Notes under the pieces: model-generated
The model's input: the letters and a program-made list of their open reading frames with translations, nothing else
What the model was told of the DNA's origin: nothing
Databases searched by the model: none
DNA from: Heminiphilus faecis
GTDB lineage: Bacteria > Bacteroidota > Bacteroidia > Bacteroidales > Muribaculaceae
Assembly (NCBI RefSeq): GCF_008728965.1
Contig: NZ_VSMC01000006.1
Location: 62,001-126,000, forward strand
Direction: 5' to 3'
Length of the DNA stretch: 64,000 bases
In this document: positions 16,438 through 26,237 of the stretch, piece by piece
Layout: every line of letters begins with the position of its first letter
Numbering within the stretch: position 1 is the stretch's first letter
Translations under genes and position numbers: made by a program

Positions 16438-19116
16438 TCAGCGGCCGGTAGAGCGTATCTTATCGCGCAGATAGCCATTGAACTCCGAAGCACTCAAAAG
16501 CTCCTCGACGGTAAGGTGCATACGATAACGCCAGTAATGACGCGGATTGGCCGGTATGTTGATCAGCTCGTCATGAGGATTCTCACGACGCAGGATGCCG
16601 TTTATCGACAACCAGTCCTGAAGCGGGAATATGGCCAACATAGAGGGTGACTGAAGATTGAGCGTGATTATCTTGTCGCACACCCACGGTTCGGCATAAC
16701 GGGGCGCCGCGCCGCTTTCATGAAGCATATTGTTGTAATAATGCTGGGTAACGTCGCGATTCTCCTCCCACCACTGACGTATGCCTCCCATGTCATGGGT
16801 CGAAGTCGTACATACCGACAGATAAGGATAGGTCCACGTATTGCCGAATTCTGCGGCCGGGTCCTTGGGCATACGCTGTATCTCAAGCGACAGCATCTGC
16901 AGCTCGCTCATGACGGCAGGCACACAATCGGGTATCATACCGAGGTCCTCGGCACATGTGAGCATAGTTGTCGAGTCAATAAGCGGAGGCAACTTCCACA
17001 TAGCCTTGCCATACCAGAAATCATTATGACGGTGATAGTAAAAATCGTTGTACAGACGGTTGAAACACCAGCGCTCGTAGTCAGTCAACGAACGGTATAT
17101 GTAAGTGAACTGAGCCGAGATACGCGGATGATATTTACCCTTTTCATACGGGTCCTCGATAAAGAGCACCTCATCAACGAGCCCCATAAGCGCTTTACAG
17201 AGCCTGTCATTTTTATCACACTTCTCCTCACCGGCAAAGTAGTCGACTATCTTGCGCTGGGTGTCAAACTCAGGACGCAACTTAAACCGACCGTAGCCAA
17301 CGCTTATAAGGAACCGCCGTTTAGCCTCATCAGTAAACTCACCGAAGAAGTCGTAAAGGAAATAGTCCATAATAAAAGGCGTAGTCTGCAGATCGATATC
17401 AAGCCAGAAATCATAATTATTACGCAGTTCGTCGGGAGTATATGGCAAAGCCGGATTAAATATGCCGAGCAGCCCGTGCACAGCATCCATAGGTATCTGC
17501 CATATACGGAAGAAACCGAGCACATGGTCTATACGGTAAGCATCAAAGTATTCCGACATCTTGCGGAAGCGGGCTTTCCACCACGCAAATCCGTCCTTGC
17601 TCATCTCCTCCCAATTGTAGGTCGGCAATCCCCAGTTTTGGCCCAGTACAGAGAAGTCATCGGGCGGAGCACCTGCCTGACAGTCAAGATTAAATAAACG
17701 CGGATTTATCCACGCATCAGCCGAGTCACGCGATATGCCGATAGGTATATCGCCCTTGAAAGCCACACCATGCTCACCGGCATAGCGATGTACTTCACGC
17801 ATCTGCTTGTCAAGATGGTATTGTATATAGTACACATAGTCTATGTCGGTACGGTTGTCCTCTACAAACCGTTCGATCTTATCAGCGTCATAGACAGCAT
17901 ATTCACCCCACCGGTCAAACTGCGCCGTACCGTTTTTGTCACGCAACAGACAGAAAGCCGCATAAGGCTTCAGCCACGACTCGTTGTTGTTGACAAACTC
18001 CTTAAACTCAAGAGTACCGAGTGTCTTGGCACCCTCCTGCTTGAAAATTTCGCGGGTAAACTCGTTTTTGGCATTGTTTACACGCTCGTAATCGACTGCC
18101 GGCAGAGCATTAAGTTCCTTTGCAAGGTCGTCGAAATAGCGCTGGCGCCCTTCATCGTCAAGACGTCCGAGTTCGCTAAGACGAAGAAACATAGGATGAA
18201 GCGCAAACGTAGAATTGGCCTTGTACGGATACGAATCTGTCCATGTATGAGTCATCGTGGTGTCGTTGATGGGAAGTATCTGAAGAAACTTCTGTCCGGT
18301 AGCTACAGCCCAGTCCACCATCAGCTTCAGGTCATAGAAGTCGCCGACACCGAAGTCGTCATTGGACCTAACCGAGAATACAGGGATAGCAACACCGGCT
18401 CCACGCCATGAGGGACGCGAATTATTAAGTCTTAATCCGCTTATCACTAAAGCCGAGCTCTTATGCTCCGGTATTATGTTCATGAGTCGATTGTCGCCGT
18501 TCTCCCATGACAGAAGCTGCAGAGTATCCTTTTTCAGAATTACAAATTTATATCTGAAAGGCAGATCAAGCTCCCTAAAATCAATATTGACACTCCACTG
18601 CGGGAAGTTACAGTCATTCATCACCACCGCATGTGAAGGATCCCACTCGCCAAGTGCCATATTGTCACCGCATATGGCAAGCACCTCGTCAGATCCTACC
18701 ATCGGAGCATCTACATTTATGGTCAATGTACCGCCATGTATCGACAATGGCGCGTCACGATGATCGCGGCGGTTAATACAATCAACAAACACCGACGAAT
18801 AGTAAGGCTTGTCATAAGGCTGTTCCTGCCACCGGTCATAGATTTCAAATGTATTTACATCATATCCCGGAACAAAACGATGAGCGCAGCCCCATTCATG
18901 GCGCACATACCCGTTATCATGACGTACCAAGTAACGGTAGTCAAAGGCGGGAGTACCTTCGGGCACATCGACCGACAAAGTCCACAAACCCACTCCGTCG
19001 AGTTCCATTTTGACGGCACTACCCTCGTCACCGCCACCCAGCTGCGGGATAGAGGCCACGATATATACCGACTCGCCCCAATTGGTACGATAGTCAATAT
19101 TGAAGTTCAGCTTCAT
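16438..19116 (-). CDS. malQ: 4-alpha-glucanotransferase (GH77) with two N-terminal starch-binding domains
   Basis: 892 residues, no signal peptide. Two CBM20-like domains occupy about 1-110 (SVYIVASIPQLGG ... LWTLSVDVPEG) and 125-230 (EVLAICGDNMALGEWDP). The GH77 barrel follows, with SNDDFGVGDFYDL, the nucleophile region YRIDHVLGFF (near 527), the acid/base glutamate in CAEDLGMIP (near 722) and the third carboxylate in TSTHDMGG (near 773). It moves alpha-1,4-glucan segments between chains in cytoplasmic maltodextrin and glycogen metabolism. The CBM20-GH77 layout resembles the plant DPE2 and Bacteroidetes enzymes. A strong terminator separates it from nrdJ upstream, so it probably has its own promoter. 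Confidence 0.95.
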   Translation of the reverse strand: MKLNFNIDYRTNWGESVYIVASIPQLGGGDEGSAVKMELDGVGLWTLSVDVPEGTPAFDYRYLVRHDNGYVRHEWGCAHRFVPGYDVNTFEIYDRWQEQPYDKPYYSSVFVDCINRRDHRDAPLSIHGGTLTINVDAPMVGSDEVLAICGDNMALGEWDPSHAVVMNDCNFPQWSVNIDFRELDLPFRYKFVILKKDTLQLLSWENGDNRLMNIIPEHKSSALVISGLRLNNSRPSWRGAGVAIPVFSVRSNDDFGVGDFYDLKLMVDWAVATGQKFLQILPINDTTMTHTWTDSYPYKANSTFALHPMFLRLSELGRLDDEGRQRYFDDLAKELNALPAVDYERVNNAKNEFTREIFKQEGAKTLGTLEFKEFVNNNESWLKPYAAFCLLRDKNGTAQFDRWGEYAVYDADKIERFVEDNRTDIDYVYYIQYHLDKQMREVHRYAGEHGVAFKGDIPIGISRDSADAWINPRLFNLDCQAGAPPDDFSVLGQNWGLPTYNWEEMSKDGFAWWKARFRKMSEYFDAYRIDHVLGFFRIWQIPMDAVHGLLGIFNPALPYTPDELRNNYDFWLDIDLQTTPFIMDYFLYDFFGEFTDEAKRRFLISVGYGRFKLRPEFDTQRKIVDYFAGEEKCDKNDRLCKALMGLVDEVLFIEDPYEKGKYHPRISAQFTYIYRSLTDYERWCFNRLYNDFYYHRHNDFWYGKAMWKLPPLIDSTTMLTCAEDLGMIPDCVPAVMSELQMLSLEIQRMPKDPAAEFGNTWTYPYLSVCTTSTHDMGGIRQWWEENRDVTQHYYNNMLHESGAAPRYAEPWVCDKIITLNLQSPSMLAIFPLQDWLSINGILRRENPHDELINIPANPRHYWRYRMHLTVEELLSASEFNGYLRDKIRSTGR

Positions 19117-19193
19117 GTTTATTTGGTATTAATTTTTAAAAATCGCTATATATAATAATCGTATCACAGTGCTGTAAAGTTACTTATTTTTAC

Positions 19194-19241
19194 AAAAAAA
19201 ACGGCCGTTTTCGTATTTTTTTTATCGAAACGGCCGTTTTT
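19194..19241 (-). terminator. Terminator of nrdJ
   Basis: AAAAACGGCCGTTT(T)CG and its complement form a stem of about 15 bp around a T/A-rich loop. On the minus strand the stem is followed by a run of T. It lies in the 141-base gap between nrdJ and malQ. Confidence 0.9.
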
Positions 19242-19257
19242 CACTATTTAACGTCTA

Positions 19258-21795
19258 TTATCCGCATTTTGAAGTGCCGCATGAAGTACATATCAGACAT
19301 CCTTCCTGATAGATAAGAGTCTCGTTGCCGCAGTTGGGACATTTCTGTCCGTTGGCTTTTGTACCGTTAGGCAGATACTTCTTCAACGCACGCTCGACAC
19401 CCATCTTCCATGTATTGATCGACTGGCTGTCAAGTTCAAGTCCGCTGACAAGTTTCAGCACCTGATCGATCGGCATTCCGTAGCGCAATACCCCCGAAAT
19501 CAGTTTGGCATAATTCCAATATTCAGGATTGAACTTGTCGGATAGTCCCTCGATAGTAGTCTTGTAGCCGCGTTTGTTTATAAACTGGAAGTCATAGCGC
19601 TTGTAGCCATGCTCGTCTATAGCCTTTATAATCTTTCCGTGAGTTACACTCTTCGGACAGAATATGCCGTCTTCATCATCGGCAAGTCCGGTAAATATCT
19701 CATAAGGCTGTCCGTCGACAAGACCGACAAACGCAATCCATTTCTCCTTATTGTTCTGAAAACGCACCACGTCGGCTTCAAGTTCTATAGGACGCTTGAG
19801 CACATGGGCTTCAGAAATCTTCACCTCGTCGGCAGGAGCCTTTTTCTCCAGCGATACAAGAACACCCGAGCGTGAGCCGTCGCGGTACACGGTACAGCCC
19901 TTGCATCCTGACTTCCATGCCTCCACATATAACCGGTTGACAAGCTCTTCGGACACATCGGACGGCAGATTGATCGTGACTGATATCGAGTGATCCACCC
20001 ACTTCTGCACACGGCCCTGCATCTTGACCTTTTCCAACCAGTCAATGTCGTTGGACGTAGCCTTGAAATAAGGTGACCGGGCTATCAGTTCATCAAGTTC
20101 CTCCTGTGTGTAACGTTCTTTTCTCTCTATACCGCATATATCCATCCAAGTCACAAACTTAGGATGATACACGACATACTCCTCAAAGGCGTCGCCCGTA
20201 TCATCTACATAGTCAACTCTCACATCGGGGTCATTGGGATTAACCTTGCGGCGGCGTTTGTAGACCGGAAGAAACACCGGTTCTATGCCTGAAGTAGTAC
20301 GGGTCATAAGGCTCGTGGTACCGGTAGGAGCTATGGTAAGACACGCGATATTGCGACGACCGTATTTGACCATGTCGTCATACAACTGCGGATCGGCCTC
20401 CTTTATACGGTTTATATATGGATTGGCAACCTCACGCTTGGCATCAAATATGTCAAAGGCACCGCGCTCACGCGCCATCTCTACCGACGAGCGGTAAGCA
20501 GCCAATGCAAGTGTCCTGTGTACCTTTTCTGAAAAATCGGTAGCTTCAGGCGTACCATAACGCAGCCCGAGAGCGGCAAGCATGTCGCCCTCCGCTGTAG
20601 TGCCTACTCCGGTACGGCGTCCTTTGAGTGTCTTGGCTTTTATCTTTTCCCACAGATGACACTCAGTGCGTTTCACTTCAGGCAGCTCGGGGTCTTCATC
20701 CACTTTAGCTATGATGGTGTCGATCTTCTCCATTTCAAGATCTATTATGTCGTCCATCATGCGCTGAGCCTTCATGACATGCTCGCGGAAAAGTTCAAAA
20801 TCAAAATATGCCTCGGGAGTGAACGGCTTCTTTACGTAGCTATACAGATTGATAGCCAGCAACCGGCAACTGTCGTAAGGACACAGAGGTATCTCTCCGC
20901 AAGGATTGGTGGAAATAGTACGGAAGCCGAGATCGGCATAGCAGTCGGGTACCGACTCGCGTGTCACGGTGTCCCAGAACAGGACGCCGGGCTCGGCCGA
21001 CTTCCACGCATTATGTACAATCTTGCCCCATAAAGCGGAGGCATCTATCTCCTTTTTCACAATGGGCTCGCTATCACCGGTCACCGGATAAGTCTGCATA
21101 TACGGACGGCCTTCGGTGGCGGCTTTCATGAATTCGTCGTCAATGCGTACCGACACATTGGCGCCGGTCACTTTACCCTCGGTCATCTTTGCGTCGATAA
21201 ACGACTCGCTGTCGGGATGCTTTATGCTTACGGTCATCATGAGCGCTCCGCGGCGACCATCCTGAGCCACTTCACGAGTGGAGTTGGAGTAGCGTTCCAT
21301 AAAAGGCACAAGACCAGTCGAGGTCAATGCCGAGTTTTTCACCGGCGTACCCTTGGGTCTGATATGGCTGAGGTCATGCCCCACTCCGCCACGACGCTTC
21401 ATGAGCTGCACCTGTTCTTCGTCTATTTTCATTATGCCTCCGTAAGAATCAGGATTACCGTCAAGTCCGATGACAAAACAATTGCTCAACGAACCCACCT
21501 GATAATCATTTCCAATACCTGACATAGGGCTGCCCTGCGGCACAATATACCTGAACCCTCTCATGAGTTCGAACACTTCCTCCTCACTCATCGGCGAAGG
21601 ATAACGGCTCTCAATACGTGCTATTTCACGGGCTATGCGGTGATGCATGTCATCGGGAGTCTTTTCAAAAAGATTTCCGAATGAATCTTTAAGGGCGTAC
21701 TTGGTCACCCATACCCTCGCAGCCAACTCGTCACCGTCAAAATAGTGCAACGAAGCCTCCTGCGCCTCGTCGTAAGTGTAAGTTTTAGTTTCCAC
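19258..21795 (-). CDS. nrdJ: Adenosylcobalamin-dependent (class II) ribonucleotide reductase
   Basis: About 845 residues. The frame has no usable ATG: GTG at 21795 gives (M)ETKTYTYDEAQEASLHYF, which matches how family members begin; TTG at 21804 is the alternative. The barrel has the redox cysteine in GSLSNCFVIG (near 104), the RRGGVGHDLSHIRP segment, the catalytic NPCGEIPLCPYDSC (near 298) and the APTGTTSLMTRTTSGIEP loop. A C-terminal zinc ribbon (CPNCG ... CLICTSCG) ends with a CG pair. It converts ribonucleotides to deoxyribonucleotides using B12, independent of oxygen. No nrdAB or nrdD is seen here. Its B12 need gives meaning to the orphan cobalamin riboswitch 3 kb away. Confidence 0.95.
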   Translation of the reverse strand: METKTYTYDEAQEASLHYFDGDELAARVWVTKYALKDSFGNLFEKTPDDMHHRIAREIARIESRYPSPMSEEEVFELMRGFRYIVPQGSPMSGIGNDYQVGSLSNCFVIGLDGNPDSYGGIMKIDEEQVQLMKRRGGVGHDLSHIRPKGTPVKNSALTSTGLVPFMERYSNSTREVAQDGRRGALMMTVSIKHPDSESFIDAKMTEGKVTGANVSVRIDDEFMKAATEGRPYMQTYPVTGDSEPIVKKEIDASALWGKIVHNAWKSAEPGVLFWDTVTRESVPDCYADLGFRTISTNPCGEIPLCPYDSCRLLAINLYSYVKKPFTPEAYFDFELFREHVMKAQRMMDDIIDLEMEKIDTIIAKVDEDPELPEVKRTECHLWEKIKAKTLKGRRTGVGTTAEGDMLAALGLRYGTPEATDFSEKVHRTLALAAYRSSVEMARERGAFDIFDAKREVANPYINRIKEADPQLYDDMVKYGRRNIACLTIAPTGTTSLMTRTTSGIEPVFLPVYKRRRKVNPNDPDVRVDYVDDTGDAFEEYVVYHPKFVTWMDICGIERKERYTQEELDELIARSPYFKATSNDIDWLEKVKMQGRVQKWVDHSISVTINLPSDVSEELVNRLYVEAWKSGCKGCTVYRDGSRSGVLVSLEKKAPADEVKISEAHVLKRPIELEADVVRFQNNKEKWIAFVGLVDGQPYEIFTGLADDEDGIFCPKSVTHGKIIKAIDEHGYKRYDFQFINKRGYKTTIEGLSDKFNPEYWNYAKLISGVLRYGMPIDQVLKLVSGLELDSQSINTWKMGVERALKKYLPNGTKANGQKCPNCGNETLIYQEGCLICTSCGTSKCG

Positions 21796-21821
21796 GAAAA
21801 ACAATGATTTAATTACTTATG

Positions 21822-21852
21822 CAAATCTACATACTGTTGTCCAAATAAACAA
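21822..21852 (-). promoter_or_regulatory. Promoter of nrdJ
   Basis: On the minus strand TTG (21852-21850), a 20-base spacer and TAGATTTG (21829-21822). The start near 21818 leaves a leader of about 23 bases to GTG 21795. No cobalamin riboswitch lies in this leader. Confidence 0.75.
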
Positions 21853-22041
21853 CATCATGCAGTTTTAAGTTATCAACAATTTTTGTTTTGGGAAACTTTC
21901 CGGTCCAGCACAACAACAATAACAATTGACCAACAGAGCATTACCAATACATACCGGTAAACTTCACGCCAATAGGCCACATACAATGTTGTCACAGAAC
22001 GACATCAGATCAAGTCATGCAACAATGTTTTTTAACCGCAT

Positions 22042-22073
22042 TTTGGAATTTACGCAATATTGTCGTATTTTCG
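22042..22073 (+). promoter_or_regulatory. Promoter of the nitroreductase gene
   Basis: TTTG at 22042-22045, a 20-base spacer and TATTTTCG at 22066-22073 (one mismatch to TAnnTTTG). The start near 22078 supports ATG 22098 over the in-frame ATG 22017. Confidence 0.55.
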
Positions 22074-22097
22074 TATTCGATAAACAATATATATTCT

Positions 22098-22844
22098 ATG
22101 GACATAGACCGATATTTCTCAACAAGGCGCACAGTACGCCGATATACTGCGCAGGAAGTTGACAACGATCTGCTGACCCGACTTATTGACGAAGCCACCC
22201 ACGCTCCCAATACCGGAAACATGCAATTGTACTCCGTTATTGTGACCCGCTCTGACGAGGGAAAACGCGCGCTGGCTCCGCTACACTTCAACCAGCCGTC
22301 CGTGACCGGATGCAGTGTGCTGCTCACATTCTGCATAGACATAAACCGCTTCAACCGCTGGTGCGAAATAAACCGGGCCGACTGCGGCTTCAACAACATG
22401 CAGATGCTGATGGCCGCCACCATCGACACAACACTGTTCGCTCAGCAGTTCAATACCTTGGCCGAAATGCACGGACTCGGCTGCTGCTACCTCGGCACAA
22501 CAGCCTACAATGCCCCAAAGATAGCCGAAGTTCTGCATCTTCCTGACGGAGTAGTGCCCCTAACCGCCCTTACCGTAGGATACCCCGACGGAGAAGCTCC
22601 CTTATCGGACAGACTGCCGGCAGAGGGCATAATACACAACGAACTGTATCATGACTACACCGATGCCGACATAAACCGGCTTTACGCCCACAAGGAAGCT
22701 CTTGAAGAGAGCTCGCGTTTCATAGCCGAAAATTCAAAAGAGACACTCGCTCAAGTATATGCCGAAGTAAGGTATCCGCGTGCGACCAACGTACTGTTTT
22801 CCGATACGCTCAACGAGTACCTCGACAAAACATTTTTCAAATAA
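22098..22844 (+). CDS. Nitroreductase-family FMN oxidoreductase
   Basis: About 248 residues from ATG 22098 (MDIDRYFSTRRTVRRYT). The RRTVRRY opening and THAPNTGNMQLYSVIV are the FMN-binding signatures. The central NNMQMLMAATIDTTLFAQQF and LGCCYLGTTAYNAPKIAEVL segments, and the closing LTVGYPD, follow in the family's order. It is a homodimeric flavoprotein that reduces nitro groups, quinones or flavins with NAD(P)H; the physiological substrate is not clear. It is divergent from nrdJ, with a bidirectional terminator downstream. Confidence 0.9.
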   Translation: MDIDRYFSTRRTVRRYTAQEVDNDLLTRLIDEATHAPNTGNMQLYSVIVTRSDEGKRALAPLHFNQPSVTGCSVLLTFCIDINRFNRWCEINRADCGFNNMQMLMAATIDTTLFAQQFNTLAEMHGLGCCYLGTTAYNAPKIAEVLHLPDGVVPLTALTVGYPDGEAPLSDRLPAEGIIHNELYHDYTDADINRLYAHKEALEESSRFIAENSKETLAQVYAEVRYPRATNVLFSDTLNEYLDKTFFK

Positions 22845-22857
22845 AACCGCACCGGAT

Positions 22858-22901
22858 AAAAAAATAACGGTCCGCTGAAATTCAGCAGACCGTTATTTTT
22901 T
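22858..22901. terminator. Bidirectional terminator between the nitroreductase and M16 genes
   Basis: AAAAAATAACGGTC pairs with GACCGTTATTTTTT, with an inner GCT/AGC stem. Symmetric A and T runs let it work for both converging genes. Confidence 0.92.
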
Positions 22902-22914
22902 AGCTGTAAGACGA

Positions 22915-25737
22915 TTATTCGGCTGTTTCCGGATCCATTATAAATACACAGTAATTGTTCTGCTTCATAAACTCTTTCATGTAGGTTTTCACGTCATCCT
23001 CAGTGATAGCGTTGATTTCATCCACGGCATTGGTAAATGTATTTACCGGCAGGATGCAGTATCCTTCCATGGCACCTTCCCATGCGGTATTTTTCTTCAG
23101 GTTGGCGGTAGCGTCCTTTATCATGAACTCCTTGACCTTGGCAAGCTCCTCGGCAGAAATATTGGAGGTCATGTCCTCAAACTGACCGGCAATAATCTCA
23201 AGCACCTTATCCTTCATCTCCGGTTTCATCGGGAATGCCGATTGTATTATGGCATTGTAACCGTTATCACCGATACGCGACATCACTCCGCTGGCGCTTA
23301 TCGAGTATACCGCACCTTCATCCTCTCGTACAATCTTAATAAGACGGGCCGAAAGTATCTGACCTGCTATAGACGTCAGCTTCTGGTTCTTTGACGAATA
23401 AGGCATCTCGGCAAGCGCAAGAACAGCAGCATAAGTCTGCGGAGTATCCATTTTCTGAGTCACCTGTTCGGTGGCCGAACCGGTTTTCAGACCGAGACCG
23501 GCAGTCGTTATCTTGGCAGCGGGAACAGCCTTTCCGGGTATCGAGGCGATGTACTGCTCTACCAGCGGCTTGAGAGTCTCGACATCGACGTTGCCCACAA
23601 AGTAGAAGGTGTATTCACCGGCATTGGCAAGCTGCGATTTTACAATCTCAAGTATATTGTCGCGGTTGGCATTCTTGATCGTATTCACATCCACGGCATA
23701 ATGGCGCGGTGAATTCTGAAGCGCCTCCTGCAGACGCTTGGAGAACTGGAACTGCGGACTAGCCTCCTGATTCTGGAAATATCCCACATACAGATTCTGC
23801 GTTGCCTCAAATTCCGCAGGGTCAAGATTGAAGCCTGTGAACGTCATGTAAATAAGCTCCATCAGAGTAGGTATATCCTTGGGAACGGCTCTTCCCGAGA
23901 GCGAACGGTCATAGTCTGACAGATCCACGTTTACCGATGCCTGCTTTCCGGCCATGTACTTCTGAAGGTCGGCCGAAGTATAAGTACCGAGCCCTGTCGA
24001 GGTCAATGCCACCGGCAAGTAACGGAGATCAAGATCATAGTCGCTGCCATAGCAGGATGTACCACCCTTCGCTACAGCTCCGAATATCACCTCGTCATCC
24101 TTGAAGTCAGTATGTTTTACAACGACTCTGGCGCCGTTGGAGAGAGTCCACACTATAGCACCGAACTCTTTGTCATCAGCGGTGCTCACGATTTTGCCGG
24201 GCTTGGGCAGCTCGGCGATGAGCGGCTCGCTCTTTACTTCATCCACATAAGCCTCGATATTCTCGGCAGCCACCCTTTTCATGGCATCGGCAAGCTGCGC
24301 CTCTGTAGGTATGACAAACTCGCCGTTGTCAGGCAACATGGCAAGTACCACGACATTGCTGTCAGGCATAAGTTGTGTCATAGCCATGTTAAGAGCCTCA
24401 ACCGGTACCTGATTGGCAAGCATGCTCATTATCTGATACTCGTTTTCTATGCCGGGTATAGGCTCGTTGTCAATAAAATTGCGCACATAGCCCATCACCA
24501 GCGAAGTGGATGTAGCCGAATTGCGGTTCTTGTATCTGTTTTCAAGTTGTGACAGGTATTCGCTGCGTGCACGTCCGTATTCCGAGGCTGTAAAACCGCC
24601 TCTTTGGGCGCGGAGACCCTCGCGGTATATGGCCTCAAAAGTAGGCATAAGGTCATTGCCCTTAGGTATACCGAACAGATTAAACGAATCCTTGGTCTTG
24701 GCGAGCAGATCACCGTCATTGGCCGACGCGATAGCAAACGGAGCGTCAGGCTTTGACATCATGTCATTGAAGCGCGCACGGAGCATGCTCTCGATCATGT
24801 CCATGGCATAAAGCTCGACAAGATAGTCAAGATTACCCTTCAGAGAGTCGGGACGCACATCGCTGCGGAACATTATCTGCACTATAGCACGGTCCTGCTC
24901 CTTATCCTTGCCGACAGCAAAGATAGGCTCCTTGTTGTCGCCGACGGGATAATACTTGCGTTCTTTAGGATTTTCAGGCATCTTGATGTCAGAGAATATC
25001 TCCTTTATCTTAGCCTCAATGCGGTCAACATCTATATCACCGACCACGATTATACCCTGCTGATCGGGACGATACCATGTCTCATAATAATCACGAAGCG
25101 CCTGATATGGGAAATTATCAATCACCTCCAACGTGCCTATCGGCATACGATACGCATACTTACTGCCGGGATACATAACAGGCAGAAGGGTCTCAAGTAT
25201 GCGCTGCTGGCCCACATTGCTGCTACGCCACTCTTCATGAATGACTGCACGCTCTTTGTCGATCTCCTCCGGGTCAAGCAGCAGTCCGTCGGCCCAGTCA
25301 TGAAGTATAAGCAGACACGAATCCTGAACTGACTCGCGGGCGGTAGGTACCTCACATATATTATATACTGTCTCGTCGACAGAGGTATAGGCGTTGAGGT
25401 TGCGGCCGAATTTCACGCCCACGGTCTCAAGCCACGACACAATGTCGTTGCCCGGGAAGTTATTGGTGCCGTTGAAGCACATGTGTTCAAGGAAGTGAGC
25501 GAGTCCGCGCTGATTGTCTTCTTCAAGAATTGACCCTACTTTCTGTGCGATGTAATAGTCGGCCTGATCCTTTGGATACTCATTGTGACGGATGTAATAC
25601 GTCAGGCCGTTGTCAAGACGCCCTATCCTCACATTGGGATCGACCGGAATCGGGGGCATCTGCTGCGCCTTAGCGGGCGCAGACGCCGCTGCCATCAGAA
25701 CGAAAAGCAGCAGCATTCGATTAAAATACTTTCTCAT
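22915..25737 (-). CDS. Secreted two-repeat M16 zinc protease (pitrilysin-like)
   Basis: 940 residues from ATG 25737 (MRKYFNRMLLLFVLMAAASAPAKA, signal peptide, cleavage before QQ). An in-frame upstream ATG at 25788 is less likely because the signal begins at 25737. The first M16 half carries HFLEHMCFNG (His81, Glu84, His85) and the distal glutamate in KERAVIHEEWRSS. The second half (residues about 520-930) is an inactive repeat of the fold. Such proteins sit in the periplasm or outer membrane of Bacteroidetes and degrade peptides. A promoter or linked partner is not obvious. Confidence 0.92.
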   Translation of the reverse strand: MRKYFNRMLLLFVLMAAASAPAKAQQMPPIPVDPNVRIGRLDNGLTYYIRHNEYPKDQADYYIAQKVGSILEEDNQRGLAHFLEHMCFNGTNNFPGNDIVSWLETVGVKFGRNLNAYTSVDETVYNICEVPTARESVQDSCLLILHDWADGLLLDPEEIDKERAVIHEEWRSSNVGQQRILETLLPVMYPGSKYAYRMPIGTLEVIDNFPYQALRDYYETWYRPDQQGIIVVGDIDVDRIEAKIKEIFSDIKMPENPKERKYYPVGDNKEPIFAVGKDKEQDRAIVQIMFRSDVRPDSLKGNLDYLVELYAMDMIESMLRARFNDMMSKPDAPFAIASANDGDLLAKTKDSFNLFGIPKGNDLMPTFEAIYREGLRAQRGGFTASEYGRARSEYLSQLENRYKNRNSATSTSLVMGYVRNFIDNEPIPGIENEYQIMSMLANQVPVEALNMAMTQLMPDSNVVVLAMLPDNGEFVIPTEAQLADAMKRVAAENIEAYVDEVKSEPLIAELPKPGKIVSTADDKEFGAIVWTLSNGARVVVKHTDFKDDEVIFGAVAKGGTSCYGSDYDLDLRYLPVALTSTGLGTYTSADLQKYMAGKQASVNVDLSDYDRSLSGRAVPKDIPTLMELIYMTFTGFNLDPAEFEATQNLYVGYFQNQEASPQFQFSKRLQEALQNSPRHYAVDVNTIKNANRDNILEIVKSQLANAGEYTFYFVGNVDVETLKPLVEQYIASIPGKAVPAAKITTAGLGLKTGSATEQVTQKMDTPQTYAAVLALAEMPYSSKNQKLTSIAGQILSARLIKIVREDEGAVYSISASGVMSRIGDNGYNAIIQSAFPMKPEMKDKVLEIIAGQFEDMTSNISAEELAKVKEFMIKDATANLKKNTAWEGAMEGYCILPVNTFTNAVDEINAITEDDVKTYMKEFMKQNNYCVFIMDPETAE

Positions 25738-25859
25738 TGTTAATATGACTATGATTCTTACGTATAGTTTTTGACTATACGGGCACAAATTTAATAAAAC
25801 TTTTCAAAAATAGCCACATTGCATAAAAGTAATGCTCTTTCTCTTAAAAAGATATTTTA

Positions 25860-26108
25860 TCAGAAAAGCGAGAGCTGCACGGGCACAGACGGCGTGGGCG
25901 ACATGATAAACGAACGGTTCTGGCTCCACCCCTGACTACGGTTGCGCATGTGCAGAGTCACAAGGCCTATGCAGCCCGATGTGGCACGGCGCACATGGCT
26001 GATTATATCGCTGAACGAAGCAAGGCCGCTGAACTTGAATGTCGCTATCTGACGTCCGCGCTGCATGAGCGTAGCATAAATAACGTCGGTTGTATTGATT
26101 GTACCCAT
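25860..26108 (-). CDS. Small basic protein ending in a sliding-clamp-binding motif (QLSLF)
   Basis: 82 residues from ATG 26108 (MGTINTTDVIYATLMQRG). A longer frame to 26171 is excluded by the promoter at 26134-26141. The body is basic and looks like beta-alpha-beta (RQIATFKFSGLASFSDIISHVRRA ... GLVTLHMRNRSQGWS). The last five residues are QLSLF, the exact consensus of the beta-clamp (DnaN) binding pentapeptide QL[SD]LF, preceded by a flexible PTPSVPV linker. The gene lies 190 bases downstream of dnaA on the same strand with its own promoter and no other partner. I recognise no named family. A role in replication control or repair through the clamp is inference. Confidence 0.75.
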   Translation of the reverse strand: MGTINTTDVIYATLMQRGRQIATFKFSGLASFSDIISHVRRATSGCIGLVTLHMRNRSQGWSQNRSFIMSPTPSVPVQLSLF

Positions 26109-26133
26109 CTCTGTTTGCCTAAAATTTACATGG

Positions 26134-26141
26134 CAAATGTA
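26134..26141 (-). promoter_or_regulatory. -7 element of the QLSLF-protein promoter
   Basis: TACATTTG on the minus strand, start near 26130, leader of about 22 bases to ATG 26108. Confidence 0.65.
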
Positions 26142-26237
26142 GCACCGCACATGGGCCACAATCAGGCACACCCACGTTAAACAATCCTAAACAGAGACAT
26201 AGGATCAATGATTTGACGTCTATACAATAAATATAAA

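Noticed and set aside
16720-17697. A 325-codon frame antisense to malQ
   Set aside because: Mirror frame of a clear GH77 gene. Long antisense frames are expected with this codon use.
22915-25737. Frameshift or fusion in the long M16 protease
   Set aside because: The two-repeat length (940 residues) is normal for secreted Bacteroidetes M16 proteases and the frame is continuous.
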